Both the position numbers and the translations under genes were made by a program. A stretch of 28,771 nucleotides of DNA from CAZZKJ01 sp964654695 (lineage in GTDB: Bacteria; Krumholzibacteriota; Krumholzibacteriia; WVZY01): assembly GCA_964654695.1 (NCBI GenBank), contig CAZZKJ010000026.1:1-28771 (forward strand), written 5' to 3'. Below, piece after piece: positions 1 to 8,050 of this stretch; within the stretch, counting starts at the first letter, position 1; every line of letters begins with the position of its first letter. The notes below the pieces were generated by a model that was not told where the DNA came from, made no database searches, and worked only from the letters and a program-made list of their open reading frames with translations.

Positions 1-732
1 GTTCACTATATGGAATCATTTCCCTCCGAAGCGGTAAAAAATAACATATTCGGCACCGCCAATGTCATGGATGCGTGTGAACAAGCCGGCGTGGAAAGAC
101 TGGTAATGTTGTCTACCGATAAGGCGGTACGTCCGCGGGGCGTGATGGGAGCCACCAAACGAACCGCCGAGTATCTTTTAATGCGGCGGGCATCCGGCGG
201 CAGCACTACCAAGGCTTCGGCCGTAAGATTTGGGAACGTGCTGGGCAGCAGGGGAAGCGTCGTCCCGCTGTTTATAAAACAAATCCGCGAAGGCGGGCCC
301 GTCACTATCAGCGATCCTGAAGCGAGCAGGTTTTTCATGACATTGCGTGAAGCCTGCATGCTGGTGGTCCAGGCGTCGATTTGGGGCAAAGGTGGGGAAA
401 TCTTTATTCTCCGTATGGGTTCTCCAATCAAGATACTGGAATTGGCAAAAGATTTGATAGCCCTTCACGGCTTCAAACCCGGAATAGATGTTAAAACCGC
501 GATCACCGGTCTGCGTCCGGGTGAGAAGCTCAATGAAGACCTTGTGGCCGGTCGGGAGAAAGTTGAAAAGTCAAAGAACGATTATATTCTTGTTACACAT
601 CCAAATGTCCCATCGGCCGCCGACTTGGATTCAGCCATGGAAAAGCTGAAAATGTTTTCTGAGGATGGGGATGACAAAGGGATTCGCGCGGTTTTGAACG
701 AACTTGTAGAAGACGCCGAACTTGAGGGATGA
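1..732 (+). CDS. Nucleotide-sugar 4,6-dehydratase, WbpM/PglF/CapD type (5' partial)
   Basis: This is the C-terminal 243 codons of an extended SDR enzyme that would convert a UDP-HexNAc to its 4-keto-6-deoxy form, the entry step to amino-dideoxy sugars. The reading frame is open from base 1 and upstream residues (VHY before the first ATG at 10) fit the family, so the gene begins outside the window and the ATG at 10 is not a start. Visible motifs are STDKAVRP (from base 112), MGATKR (from 145) and TGLRPGEKL near base 505. The position that is Tyr in ordinary YxxxK SDRs is Met (codon 145-147) with Lys four residues later. That is typical of the large membrane-anchored WbpM/PglF class and not of PseB/FlaA1. 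The predicted N-terminal membrane region lies outside the window. The gene ends 10 bp before the aminotransferase, its expected pathway partner. The class is confident; the exact substrate is not. Confidence 0.9.
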   Translation, partial: VHYMESFPSEAVKNNIFGTANVMDACEQAGVERLVMLSTDKAVRPRGVMGATKRTAEYLLMRRASGGSTTKASAVRFGNVLGSRGSVVPLFIKQIREGGPVTISDPEASRFFMTLREACMLVVQASIWGKGGEIFILRMGSPIKILELAKDLIALHGFKPGIDVKTAITGLRPGEKLNEDLVAGREKVEKSKNDYILVTHPNVPSAADLDSAMEKLKMFSEDGDDKGIRAVLNELVEDAELEG

Positions 733-742
733 TTTCTGGCAA

Positions 743-1948
743 ATGCCTGGAAAGAACAAAGAGAAGCCCGCTATTGAAGGTGGAAATCCCGTCAGAAAAG
801 AGTTTCTGTCCTTCCACAAGCCTGCTCTAAACGACAACGATATTGCCCAGGTCGTATCAGTTTTAGAATCCGGATGGTTGACATTGGGTCCCAAAACCGA
901 GAGCTTCGAAAGGGCGCTGGAAAAATTTCTCGGAGCCAAACACGTTGTTGCCGTCAGTTCTTGCAGCGAAGCGATGTTTCTTGCGTTGAAAGGCATGGGT
1001 GTCGGATCCGGAGATGAAGTTATAACCTCCGCGCTGACTTTTGCATCCACCGTTCATGCCATTATACATACAGGTGCTGTTCCGGTGCTGGCGGATATCG
1101 AAAGCGAATCATTCGGAGCTTCTCCCAGCGATATCGAAAAAAAAATTACTGCAGCCACCAAGGCCATTCTTCCTGTTCACTACGGCGGGCAGGCATGCAT
1201 GATTGAAGAGATTATCGCCCGCGCCAGAAAAAGGGAATTGGGAATTGTGGAAGACGCTGCGCATTCTTTTGGTGCTTCAGTTGAAGGCCGCAGCGTCGGA
1301 ACACTTGGGGATGCAACCGCCTTCAGCTTTTATGCCACTAAGAACATTACGACCGGCGAAGGAGGCTGCATTGCTACGGAAGATGATGCCTTGTGCGAAC
1401 GAATCCGGAAATTGAGTTTTCATGGGATTTCGCGCGATTCGTGGAAGAGATACGCAGACAGGGGATCATGGTATTACAAAGTGGAATATCCCGGCTACAA
1501 GAGCAATATAAGCGATATAATGTCTGCGCTCGGCATGTCGCAGCTCGAACGAGCCGGGCATTTGCTTGAAGAGCGCCGGAGCGTCGCATTTCAATACCTG
1601 GAAAAGTTGAAAGAGTCGCCGTTTTTCGATCTGCCGCATACAAGAAGCCGCAACAAGCATTCATGGCATCTTTTCGTGATAAAACTTCGATTGGAGAATT
1701 TGAATATAGACCGCGATTATTTTATCAAGGCCTTGACCGCGGAAAATATAGGAACATCCGTGCATTTTATTCCAATTCATTTGCATCCTTTCTATAAACC
1801 ATATTTGCGCAAGGATGAGAAATTTCCAGTTTGCGATGACTTTTTCAACAGATGCATTTCTCTTCCCGTATATCCGGGCATGGACGAGAAGAGCGTAGAC
1901 AGCGTAGTAAACGCGCTCAATAAAATTGCCGCGTGGTATGCAAAATAA
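743..1948 (+). CDS. DegT/DnrJ/EryC1/StrS-family sugar aminotransferase
   Basis: A PLP-dependent aminotransferase of about 401 residues that would transfer an amino group to a keto-sugar nucleotide, probably the product of the dehydratase just upstream. The N-terminus has the family hallmark GGNPVR followed by SGWLTLGPKTESFE. The PLP-ring Asp lies in VEDAAHSFGA (about residue 171). The Schiff-base Lys lies in FSFYATKNITTGEGG (about residue 200). The ATG at 743 is preferred because homologues start close to the GGNP motif. A TTG at 722 overlapping the previous stop would add seven residues but has no better ribosome binding site; the GAGGGA at 724-729 is rather far from 743. The gene contains an A9 run at about 1137-1145. 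It ends 6 bp before the FemAB-like gene, so the three genes are probably one operon. Confidence 0.9.
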   Translation: MPGKNKEKPAIEGGNPVRKEFLSFHKPALNDNDIAQVVSVLESGWLTLGPKTESFERALEKFLGAKHVVAVSSCSEAMFLALKGMGVGSGDEVITSALTFASTVHAIIHTGAVPVLADIESESFGASPSDIEKKITAATKAILPVHYGGQACMIEEIIARARKRELGIVEDAAHSFGASVEGRSVGTLGDATAFSFYATKNITTGEGGCIATEDDALCERIRKLSFHGISRDSWKRYADRGSWYYKVEYPGYKSNISDIMSALGMSQLERAGHLLEERRSVAFQYLEKLKESPFFDLPHTRSRNKHSWHLFVIKLRLENLNIDRDYFIKALTAENIGTSVHFIPIHLHPFYKPYLRKDEKFPVCDDFFNRCISLPVYPGMDEKSVDSVVNALNKIAAWYAK

Positions 1949-1954
1949 TCACCC

Positions 1955-2911
1955 ATGAACATTGAGTTTATCGACGATTTTCCGCAGGAACTGGACGATT
2001 TTGCCCTGAAAGCCGAATCCGCCGCTTTTTATCAAACAGGTACCTGGATAAAAAGCATAATGAAGACCTATCCGGACATGAAGTTCATGTGTGCCGTCGC
2101 CGTCGATAACGGCGGCGTAGACGGATATCTGCCGTTCTTCATTAGCTCCAGGGGGCCGATGAGGATTATGTGGTCAATGCCTTTCGGAACATATGGGGGG
2201 CCGGTTACCTCGGAAGCGAAAGGAATTGGAGAAGCCCTCGTAAAAGCGTATTTCGATTACGGAAAGTCTTGCAGGAAACTGCAAACCGTGATGGTAGACT
2301 TCAAAAACATATATTCGTATAAAATTGCAAGCGCCGAAAAGTGTTCCACTCAGATAATCAATCTGGAGAAAGGTTTTGAATCGGTATGGAAAGATGATTT
2401 TGATAAGGCAAAACGCAGGCAGGCGAGAAAAGGCGGGAAGGCCGATCTCGATGTAATCGAAGCGGCGACATCCGAGCAGTTTGACGATTATTTCGAGATA
2501 TATGAGTCCAGGATGAGATCGTGGGGGGAAAAATTCTATTATTCCAGGGAATTTCTGAGGGAGCTTATAACCAACGGCGGAGAAAGCGTGAAGCTTTACC
2601 TCGTGCGGAGGAGCGGTGGTGTTATCGGAGGACACTTAAACTTTTATTACAGGCAAAGCGTCATTGCGTGGAACGGCATGATGCGCAGCAAAGAGCACCA
2701 GGCCGGAACATTCTTGTATGCCAGGCTCATAGAGGATGCCTGCAAAAAAGGATATCAAAACTATAATCTCGGCGGCAGTCTGGAGAAGGAATCTCTATTA
2801 CGCTACAAGGCCGGCTTGGGAGGGGAGCAATATGATTACAGAATGCTTGTTGATATCGGTTACGCAGGCCGGGCGGCAAAAGCACTGAAAAGAATTATCA
2901 GACGAGGTTGA
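1955..2911 (+). CDS. FemAB/GNAT-like acyltransferase (Acetyltransf_6 type)
   Basis: A soluble 318-residue protein with the double-GNAT look of FemAB-related enzymes, which move acyl or aminoacyl groups onto amino groups in cell-envelope precursors. Recognisable parts are the N-terminal YQTGTWIKS segment, a central Lys/Arg-rich stretch (KAKRRQARKGG), GGVIGGHLNFYY, and the C-terminal GTFLYARLIEDACKKG and YNLGGS blocks, which correspond to the acyl-CoA or aminoacyl acceptor half. There is no signal peptide or membrane segment. It starts 6 bp after the aminotransferase stop with no strong Shine-Dalgarno, so translation may be coupled. In this operon the natural target is the new amino group made by the aminotransferase, but that is inference. 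A peptidoglycan-bridge role cannot be excluded because the dcw cluster lies downstream. Confidence 0.75.
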   Translation: MNIEFIDDFPQELDDFALKAESAAFYQTGTWIKSIMKTYPDMKFMCAVAVDNGGVDGYLPFFISSRGPMRIMWSMPFGTYGGPVTSEAKGIGEALVKAYFDYGKSCRKLQTVMVDFKNIYSYKIASAEKCSTQIINLEKGFESVWKDDFDKAKRRQARKGGKADLDVIEAATSEQFDDYFEIYESRMRSWGEKFYYSREFLRELITNGGESVKLYLVRRSGGVIGGHLNFYYRQSVIAWNGMMRSKEHQAGTFLYARLIEDACKKGYQNYNLGGSLEKESLLRYKAGLGGEQYDYRMLVDIGYAGRAAKALKRIIRRG

Positions 2912-2930
2912 AACCAAAGGATATACTCTC

Positions 2931-4478
2931 ATGCCGTCTTCAGATGAAGCGCGATTTTTCCCGAACACCGTTGCATTGACGGCGTATACCGCCGCCGGAA
3001 GCCTGCTTACTCTTCTTCAAGTTAAGCTCCTCGCCAATACGCTGGCAAAAGACGTCTTCGGTCTATATGCATCTCTGAGAGGCCTGTCGCTCCTTTTGGC
3101 CATGGTTGCCGCTAATGGATTTCCGGCGCTGCTCGTCAGGTTTTTTCCTGCCCATGAGATCGCCCGCAACCGCTCATCCGCGGCCAGGCTCGGTTTTATT
3201 TCCATGGTTCTTACCAGCGCGGCCCTGCTTATTTGCGCGGTTCCCGTTTATTTGTACAGAAGTTCGATATTTGGATTCATGCCTGAAAACATGCTCACAC
3301 CCCGTCTTTTCTTTTGGTTTTTTGCTGCCGCGTTTTCCACGGCGGCAAAGCTGATTCTGTATGGAGGATTCAACGGTCTGCGAAGAATATCGCAGCAGGT
3401 TGCAGTAGAAACTGTCTCGATTACTGCAGTCCTGATTTGGCTCTACATTGAGAGGCAAGAACTGGATATAGAAACGATTTTCAAAATAATCGGCACCGTC
3501 TACCTTGCGACTGCGGCTTGTGGGGCCCTGGTGCTTGGCAAATACATGCAATTTTCGGAAATCACGGAAATCCCGGACGACAGGCAACACGCCGAGAACG
3601 GCCCGTGCGGTTACAGCAGTTATTGGATTGGCGCTACGGGCCTGAGTCTGGTCGCCGTCGCTTTTTCCGATTTTGACAGATATCTTTTATCTCAGATTAT
3701 GGCGCTGGAAGTCCTGGCGCTGTTTCATATCGGCTCTCGAATTCTTAAGCTTGCAAACCGCGTTCTCACTATTCCCAATATCGCTTTCCAGCCTGAAATA
3801 ACCCGGCTCAGCGCAAAAGGTCGGGCTCCCAGGGTTCAACTGTCGACAAAAGTTCTCTTGAAATTCAATTTGCTCATAGCCGTGCTGCTGGCGCTTTTGA
3901 TTATCAGCTTTTCCAGGGAAGTGATAATTGCGGTCAGCAGCAGGGAATATCTGAATGCTGCGCCGCTGTTGATTATTTATTGTTTCTCTTTGCCGCTCAG
4001 CACATTAACCGCCCCGATAACGACTGTGATGAAAGCAATAGATCAAATAAGAGGAGCACTGTGGTGCGATTTGGCCTGGGCGGGATCTTATATAATCCTG
4101 TTGTTTGCCCTCGGGGCGCCGTTTGGAATCATAGGGGTTGGCGCGGCACATATATTTGCCTGTTTGGCGCAGCTGGTGCTGGCCTTACGTATATCCAACC
4201 TCGATTTGGGAAGAAATTTTATAACTCAGTTGGCGTTGAAGACTCTGATTTCCACATTAGCGGCCCTGGTGCCTTTGGCCGCTTATAGATTCATTATCCC
4301 GCCGGGAATAAATGGAGGCATATCGTTCTTGCTAAAGATTGTAACTAGTATAATCGCTTTAGTTCTTTTTACCGCGCTATCGAAAACTACCGGAATTTTC
4401 GACGAAGATGAAAAACTGGCATTGATAGAAGTGTTATCTAACAAACGCCTGGATTTTCTGGGAAAAATATTCGCCTAG
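2931..4478 (+). CDS. Polysaccharide flippase, Wzx/MOP superfamily
   Basis: A 515-residue polytopic membrane protein, hydrophobic along nearly its whole length, with about 12-14 predicted membrane segments. The N-terminal half reads NTVALTAYTAAGSLLTLLQV then LAKDVFGLYASLRGLSLLL, and the central part has SDFDRYLLSQIMALEVLALF. This is the usual layout of Wzx and oligosaccharide/polysaccharide transporter-like flippases, which move undecaprenyl-linked glycans to the outer face of the inner membrane. The ATG at 2931 has an upstream AAAGGA (2916-2921, 9-nt spacing). It sits 19 bp after the FemAB-like gene and 55 bp before a glycosyltransferase, consistent with a glycan-export operon. MurJ/MviN belongs to the same superfamily, so a lipid II flippase cannot be strictly excluded, but the neighbours favour a glycan flippase. 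Confidence 0.85.
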   Translation: MPSSDEARFFPNTVALTAYTAAGSLLTLLQVKLLANTLAKDVFGLYASLRGLSLLLAMVAANGFPALLVRFFPAHEIARNRSSAARLGFISMVLTSAALLICAVPVYLYRSSIFGFMPENMLTPRLFFWFFAAAFSTAAKLILYGGFNGLRRISQQVAVETVSITAVLIWLYIERQELDIETIFKIIGTVYLATAACGALVLGKYMQFSEITEIPDDRQHAENGPCGYSSYWIGATGLSLVAVAFSDFDRYLLSQIMALEVLALFHIGSRILKLANRVLTIPNIAFQPEITRLSAKGRAPRVQLSTKVLLKFNLLIAVLLALLIISFSREVIIAVSSREYLNAAPLLIIYCFSLPLSTLTAPITTVMKAIDQIRGALWCDLAWAGSYIILLFALGAPFGIIGVGAAHIFACLAQLVLALRISNLDLGRNFITQLALKTLISTLAALVPLAAYRFIIPPGINGGISFLLKIVTSIIALVLFTALSKTTGIFDEDEKLALIEVLSNKRLDFLGKIFA

Positions 4479-4492
4479 GCGTTTCCAGTTTT
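4458..4492 (+). terminator. Possible weak terminator or attenuator overlapping the flippase stop
   Basis: CTGGGAAA (4458-4465) can pair with TTTCCAG (4482-4488) around the perfect palindrome CGCCTAGGCG (4472-4481), which contains the TAG stop. T4 follows at 4489-4492. A 6-nt bulge interrupts the stem and the T tract is short, so this may only attenuate transcription into the glycosyltransferase genes. Confidence 0.28.
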
Positions 4493-4533
4493 AAAATCGA
4501 TTTTTGCAGCTCGACTGTTGAAAAAGGCGAAAT

Positions 4534-5856
4534 TTGGCTGATTCAAAAAAAAGAATATTGATGGTAATACCTTTTTTTCCTCCTTCGTCCGGGGGGGGAG
4601 TGTTCAGACCGCTTAGCTTTGTAAAATATCTGATCCGCTTTGGATGGGAACCGACGGTCATAACCCCCGAATCCGGATCCTTCTGGATAAATGATTCGAC
4701 ATTGAGCGCGTCTATTCCTGAAGGATGCGAAATAGTGAGAACAAAAACAATGAGCGGACAAAAAATTCTATCTCTTTGGAGAGGACTGCAGGCCCGGCCC
4801 CAAAGCAGGCAAAAACGATCATCCAGGAAATTTGCAATCGCACGCAGGCTGGGTTCATGTTTTCTTCTTCCCGACTCGTACATAGGCTGGAAACCGTTTG
4901 CAGTTCATGAGGCGAAAAAAGCCGCCGCAAAGAAAAGTTTTGATGCGATATATACCACCTCTCCACCTGAAACGAGCCACCTGATAGGATATGAACTGCA
5001 TAAGCACACGGGCAGCCCATGGATTGCGGATTTCCGCGATCCTTGGATGAACCTTTATCTGTACAAACCGCCCACTGCGCTGCACGAACTGATTCACAAG
5101 CGCATGGAACGCAAAGTAGTAAGGAATTCCTGCATGGTGGTGACCAGCCGTTGGCACTATGATCAAACCAGACTGCTTTTCCCAGACAAATCCCGTTTGA
5201 AATTGATACCGAATGGTTACGATCAGGCCGACATGGACGCCTGCGGGCCGATAAAGGCGGGGGGGAATAAATTCAGGATACTGCACGCGGGCATGTTGAC
5301 GCAAAAGAGAACAGCGGTTCCGTTTCTCAGAGGATTAAGAATATTCATTGATCGTTTACAGAAGCCGATTGCTGACATGGAGGTTCTTTTCTTGGGGGCA
5401 CGGGAGGATTACAATGAACAAATTGTCAGAGACCTTGGTTTGGAAAAATTCGTCGAATTCAGGGACGGGATCGGACACAAAGAAGCATTGAAGATCGCCA
5501 AAGCTTCACATGTGCTGCTGCTGCTGAAGCATATGGATAATGCATACGATGGAATCGTTCCCGGCAAGCTCTATGAATATATCGGTCTCTGCAGACCCGT
5601 CCTTGGCCTTGTTCCCGACGGGGAAGCAAAGGATATTATCTCCGGGCTCAAGAGAGGGATCGCAGTTCCGCAGGATGATGAAGATAAGATTGCCCGGGCG
5701 GTTTGTTCTTTGTATGATGATTTTCTTGCAGGATCATTTGAAAGATATGATCTGGAAGCCCGCCCGGAATTTACAAGAGAACGAATGGCCCGAGAGATGG
5801 CTGCATTCCTTGATGAAGTGATTGCAAAACGTAAAGGTGGATCAATTGTTCCGTAA
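4534..5856 (+). CDS. GT4-family glycosyltransferase
   Basis: A 440-residue GT-B-fold glycosyltransferase that would transfer a sugar from a nucleotide donor to a lipid-linked glycan at the cytoplasmic face. The N-terminal Rossmann half starts RILMVIPFFPPSSGGGVFRP, with the glycine-rich acceptor-side loop usual in this family. ADFRDPW lies near residue 165 and IPNGYD near 225. The C-terminal donor domain starts at FRILHAGMLTQKR, and VPGKLYEYIGLCRPVLGL is the usual donor-binding E-rich block. The start is a TTG with AAAAAGG 6-7 nt upstream (4521-4527). No in-frame ATG lies earlier, and the ATG at 4561 would cut into the first beta strand. The gene carries G8 (4591-4598) and G7 (5259-5265) runs. 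It overlaps the next gene by about 11 nt. Confidence 0.88.
   Translation: MADSKKRILMVIPFFPPSSGGGVFRPLSFVKYLIRFGWEPTVITPESGSFWINDSTLSASIPEGCEIVRTKTMSGQKILSLWRGLQARPQSRQKRSSRKFAIARRLGSCFLLPDSYIGWKPFAVHEAKKAAAKKSFDAIYTTSPPETSHLIGYELHKHTGSPWIADFRDPWMNLYLYKPPTALHELIHKRMERKVVRNSCMVVTSRWHYDQTRLLFPDKSRLKLIPNGYDQADMDACGPIKAGGNKFRILHAGMLTQKRTAVPFLRGLRIFIDRLQKPIADMEVLFLGAREDYNEQIVRDLGLEKFVEFRDGIGHKEALKIAKASHVLLLLKHMDNAYDGIVPGKLYEYIGLCRPVLGLVPDGEAKDIISGLKRGIAVPQDDEDKIARAVCSLYDDFLAGSFERYDLEARPEFTRERMAREMAAFLDEVIAKRKGGSIVP
4591..4598 (+). repeat. G8 homopolymer tract near the 5' end of the glycosyltransferase gene
   Basis: Eight consecutive G residues encode part of the Gly-Gly-Gly loop (SSGGGVF) about 57 bases after the start codon. 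A8 (4545-4552) and T7 (4572-4578) lie just before it. A one-base slip would truncate the enzyme early. Such tracts are a recognised substrate for slipped-strand phase variation in some bacteria, but the Gly run is also demanded by the fold. Confidence 0.6.
5259..5265 (+). repeat. G7 homopolymer tract inside the glycosyltransferase gene
   Basis: A second poly-G run, of seven bases, lies in the codons for the KAGGNKF segment at the linker between the two GT-B domains. It is in the same gene as the G8 tract. Confidence 0.5.
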
Positions 5857-7360
5857 GCAAGACCTGGCTGCTCTTTTCTTGATATTCATAGCATTTTTCT
5901 GCCTGCTGCTGCCGTTGAGAAACGGGTTTACCGATGATGCTTTTATTCACATTCAATACGCCAGGAATATCATCGACAGGGGAGAGTATAGTTTTAATCC
6001 GGGCGAGATATCCTTCGGTACAACCAGTCCTCTCTGGGTAATGATTCAATCATTCTTTGGATTTGTGCTTGGAGGATCTCAATCGCTCATTCTTTTCAGC
6101 AGGTTCCTGTCATGGCTCAGCGGATTCGGAGCGCTGGCTTTTCTTCTGATTTTGGCCCGTTCGCTGAGCGGAAACACCCTGGTGGCTGTGCTTTCAACGG
6201 CGGTTTTCGCATGCGATGCATGGTTTTTACGCTGGACGGCGATGAGCATGGAAACGTCATCGGCTGCGTTTGTTATGATCCTGGCCGGCATAGCGTCTAT
6301 TCGCGCATATGAGAATTTACGATCAGCGCTTTTCCTGGGATTCTTCCTGGCGATAACTTCCCTCCTCAGGCCGGAGGCCTTTCTTTTTTTCCCCGTTTAT
6401 CTGTTGTCGCTCTTTGTCCGCAAAGGCAGGGTGGACAGTAGATGTGCGGCGGGAACGATCGTTGTTTATGCTCTTTTGGTCATTCCATGGCTTCTATTCG
6501 CTAAAGTGCATATGGGTTCCTGGCTTCCAAATACTGCGGGGGCCAAAAGCGGCGGAGTAATTTTAAATCCCGTTATATTTATAAGAAAGTTTTCACCAAT
6601 TGCAAAGATCATCGGGAGCACGCAGGGGATATGGGTGGTTTTCATATGTATCTCAATGATCTTCAGGCGCGGAAAGTCTTCGCTTTGGGACGAGCGCTGC
6701 CGTTTCCTTCTATTTTGTGCTGCTGCGCTTCCAATCGCTTATGTTATTCTCGACATGCAGGTTCTGTCCCGTTACTTGTTGTTGATTATGCCGTTGGTGC
6801 CGGTATTCGGCCTGATATCCGCCAAGGATTTATTTGCTCGTTTGGGAATAACCCGTAATAAATCAGCGGCTGCTTTGACCGTTTCTGCAGTGCTTATGTC
6901 CTGCATAAGTATAGTATTCTATTTTACAATTGTAGTTCCTCCTTCCAGGGCTTTTGCCAGGGGCCTGACGCACGAACTCAGAGACTTAGCTTTGTATCTG
7001 AAAAAGAATTCGGAAAAAAATTCCGTCGTGGCCGCGGCCGATATCGGCTATCTTTCCTTTTACTCCAATCGAAGGGTTTTGGATTTGGGTGGCCTGGTGG
7101 AACCGTCGACTGGGCGGCTGCGTTCCAGATTCAGCTATGAGAAGATAATCGCCGATGGAATGTACTTGAACCTGAGCGGATATCCTCATGTCGATTATTT
7201 TATAGACCGGGAAAAACAACCAAACCGCTTCGAAGGAGCGGCTATCGGAGGATACGCTTTTGAAAGCATTCTCGTTAAAGTAATTGACAATCTTGGTATA
7301 CGCAAACCCGGGCCTTATTATTATACCCTCTATAAACTCCGGACTCTCAATAAACCGTAA
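5846..7360 (+). CDS. GT-C-type polytopic membrane glycosyltransferase (GT39/ArnT-like)
   Basis: A membrane protein of about 504 residues with roughly 10 or more hydrophobic segments and a C-terminal soluble part after about residue 350. The first periplasmic loop carries TDDAFIHIQYARNI, then GTTSPLWVMIQSFFGF. An acidic pair straight after the first membrane helix is the hallmark of GT-C enzymes that use polyprenyl-phosphate sugars, such as the GT39, ArnT and PMT families. It may add a decoration sugar on the periplasmic side. TTG at 5846 is preferred because AAAGGTGG (5833-5840) lies 5 nt upstream. TTG at 5822 is possible and would lengthen the overlap with the GT4 gene to 35 nt. This is the last gene of the glycan operon; no clear terminator follows. 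Confidence 0.78.
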   Translation: MFRKQDLAALFLIFIAFFCLLLPLRNGFTDDAFIHIQYARNIIDRGEYSFNPGEISFGTTSPLWVMIQSFFGFVLGGSQSLILFSRFLSWLSGFGALAFLLILARSLSGNTLVAVLSTAVFACDAWFLRWTAMSMETSSAAFVMILAGIASIRAYENLRSALFLGFFLAITSLLRPEAFLFFPVYLLSLFVRKGRVDSRCAAGTIVVYALLVIPWLLFAKVHMGSWLPNTAGAKSGGVILNPVIFIRKFSPIAKIIGSTQGIWVVFICISMIFRRGKSSLWDERCRFLLFCAAALPIAYVILDMQVLSRYLLLIMPLVPVFGLISAKDLFARLGITRNKSAAALTVSAVLMSCISIVFYFTIVVPPSRAFARGLTHELRDLALYLKKNSEKNSVVAAADIGYLSFYSNRRVLDLGGLVEPSTGRLRSRFSYEKIIADGMYLNLSGYPHVDYFIDREKQPNRFEGAAIGGYAFESILVKVIDNLGIRKPGPYYYTLYKLRTLNKP

Positions 7361-7544
7361 TAATAGCAAAAACTTGGACTTTTCATCGCCCCAAGCGAAA
7401 TATGGCAATATATTTAGATATACAACAATAAATATCCTCAAATGGCAAATTCCTGCCAATCTCTCCTTCCTTAAAAAAAATATTATTTGCCGCTTTTTTA
7501 GACTTGACCTGTTCCCAAAAGTAACCTAATCTTTGGTCTAAAAG

Positions 7545-7559
7545 TGGGACTTCATCCCA
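7545..7559 (+). promoter_or_regulatory. Putative MraZ operator dyad (TGGGA-N5-TCCCA)
   Basis: A perfect inverted repeat, TGGGA (7545-7549) and TCCCA (7555-7559), is separated by 5 nt and lies 51 nt upstream of the mraZ start. A further TCCCA is at 7513-7517. MraZ of E. coli is known to bind TGGGN motifs with 5-nt spacers upstream of its own gene. Motif and spacing match, but here two copies face each other instead of forming a direct array. AAAGTGG (7541-7547) also resembles the AAAGTG core reported for mollicute MraZ. Confidence 0.55.
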
Positions 7560-7578
7560 TAATATTCCGATGAACATA

Positions 7579-7606
7579 TATAATAAGAGAATTATTAGGA
7601 TATAAT
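7579..7606 (+). promoter_or_regulatory. AT-rich mraZ promoter/leader with two TATAAT boxes and a dyad
   Basis: TATAAT occurs at 7579-7584 and again at 7601-7606. TAATAA (7581-7586) and TTATTA (7592-7597) form a perfect 6-5-6 inverted repeat. The upstream box is the better -10 candidate because it leaves a leader of about 20 nt that still contains AGGA (7597-7600), the likely mraZ ribosome binding site. No good -35 element lies 16-18 nt upstream of it; that position is taken by the TCCCAT half of the dyad. A TTGACC at 7504-7509 has only a poor partner (TAATCT, 7527-7532). Confidence 0.4.
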
Positions 7607-7609
7607 CTA

Positions 7610-8050
7610 ATGACATACTTCAACGATAAGTACCTCCATAATCTCGACAGCAAGGGCCGTCTGCTTTTGCCGCGTGAGATTCGAAGTCATTTCAAAATCA
7701 AGAAAGGGGACAATCTCTACCTTATCCCAAACACCAACGAGCCCGCTTACCTGGAAATACGCACCGCGCGCCAATGGCAGGATTATTGTGATAAATTGAT
7801 GAAACAAGAAGCCGGTGTTAAGAAAAAAGACTTTCTTCGCTACACAAGAATCTCCCAGGAATCAGTAACGATCGACGGCCAGGGACGAATCATTATACCT
7901 CAAAGGTTGAGAGAACTATGCAAGCTCGACAGCACCGTCGCAATAATTAATATGGATCGCTTTATAGAAGTTTGGAACAAAGCTCATGTCGAAGCCAAAT
8001 ACCACGACATGGTAAATGCTTTCAGAGAGCTCAACGACTTGCTTTTTTAA
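7610..8050 (+). CDS. mraZ: Transcriptional regulator MraZ
   Basis: A 146-residue protein made of two tandem SpoVT-AbrB-like MraZ domains, each with the conserved DxxGR signature: DSKGR at residues 13-17 and DGQGR at 89-93, each followed by (L/I)3-P. MraZ forms ring oligomers, binds upstream of its own gene and represses the dcw cluster; it can also localise to the nucleoid. The length is typical of the family. The ATG has AGGA 9 nt upstream. This is the first gene of the dcw cluster, with putative binding sites in the 249-bp gap ahead of it, so autoregulation is likely. Confidence 0.96.
   Translation: MTYFNDKYLHNLDSKGRLLLPREIRSHFKIKKGDNLYLIPNTNEPAYLEIRTARQWQDYCDKLMKQEAGVKKKDFLRYTRISQESVTIDGQGRIIIPQRLRELCKLDSTVAIINMDRFIEVWNKAHVEAKYHDMVNAFRELNDLLF

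Noticed and set aside
7443..7458. TGGCA-N6-TGCCA hairpin as a terminator of the glycan operon
   Set aside because: The stem is only 5 bp and no T tract follows on the + strand.
7383..7616. Minus-strand open frame of 77 codons in the gap before mraZ
   Set aside because: It has no ribosome binding site or recognisable domain and would cover the mraZ promoter and operator. AT-rich intergenic DNA explains the frame.
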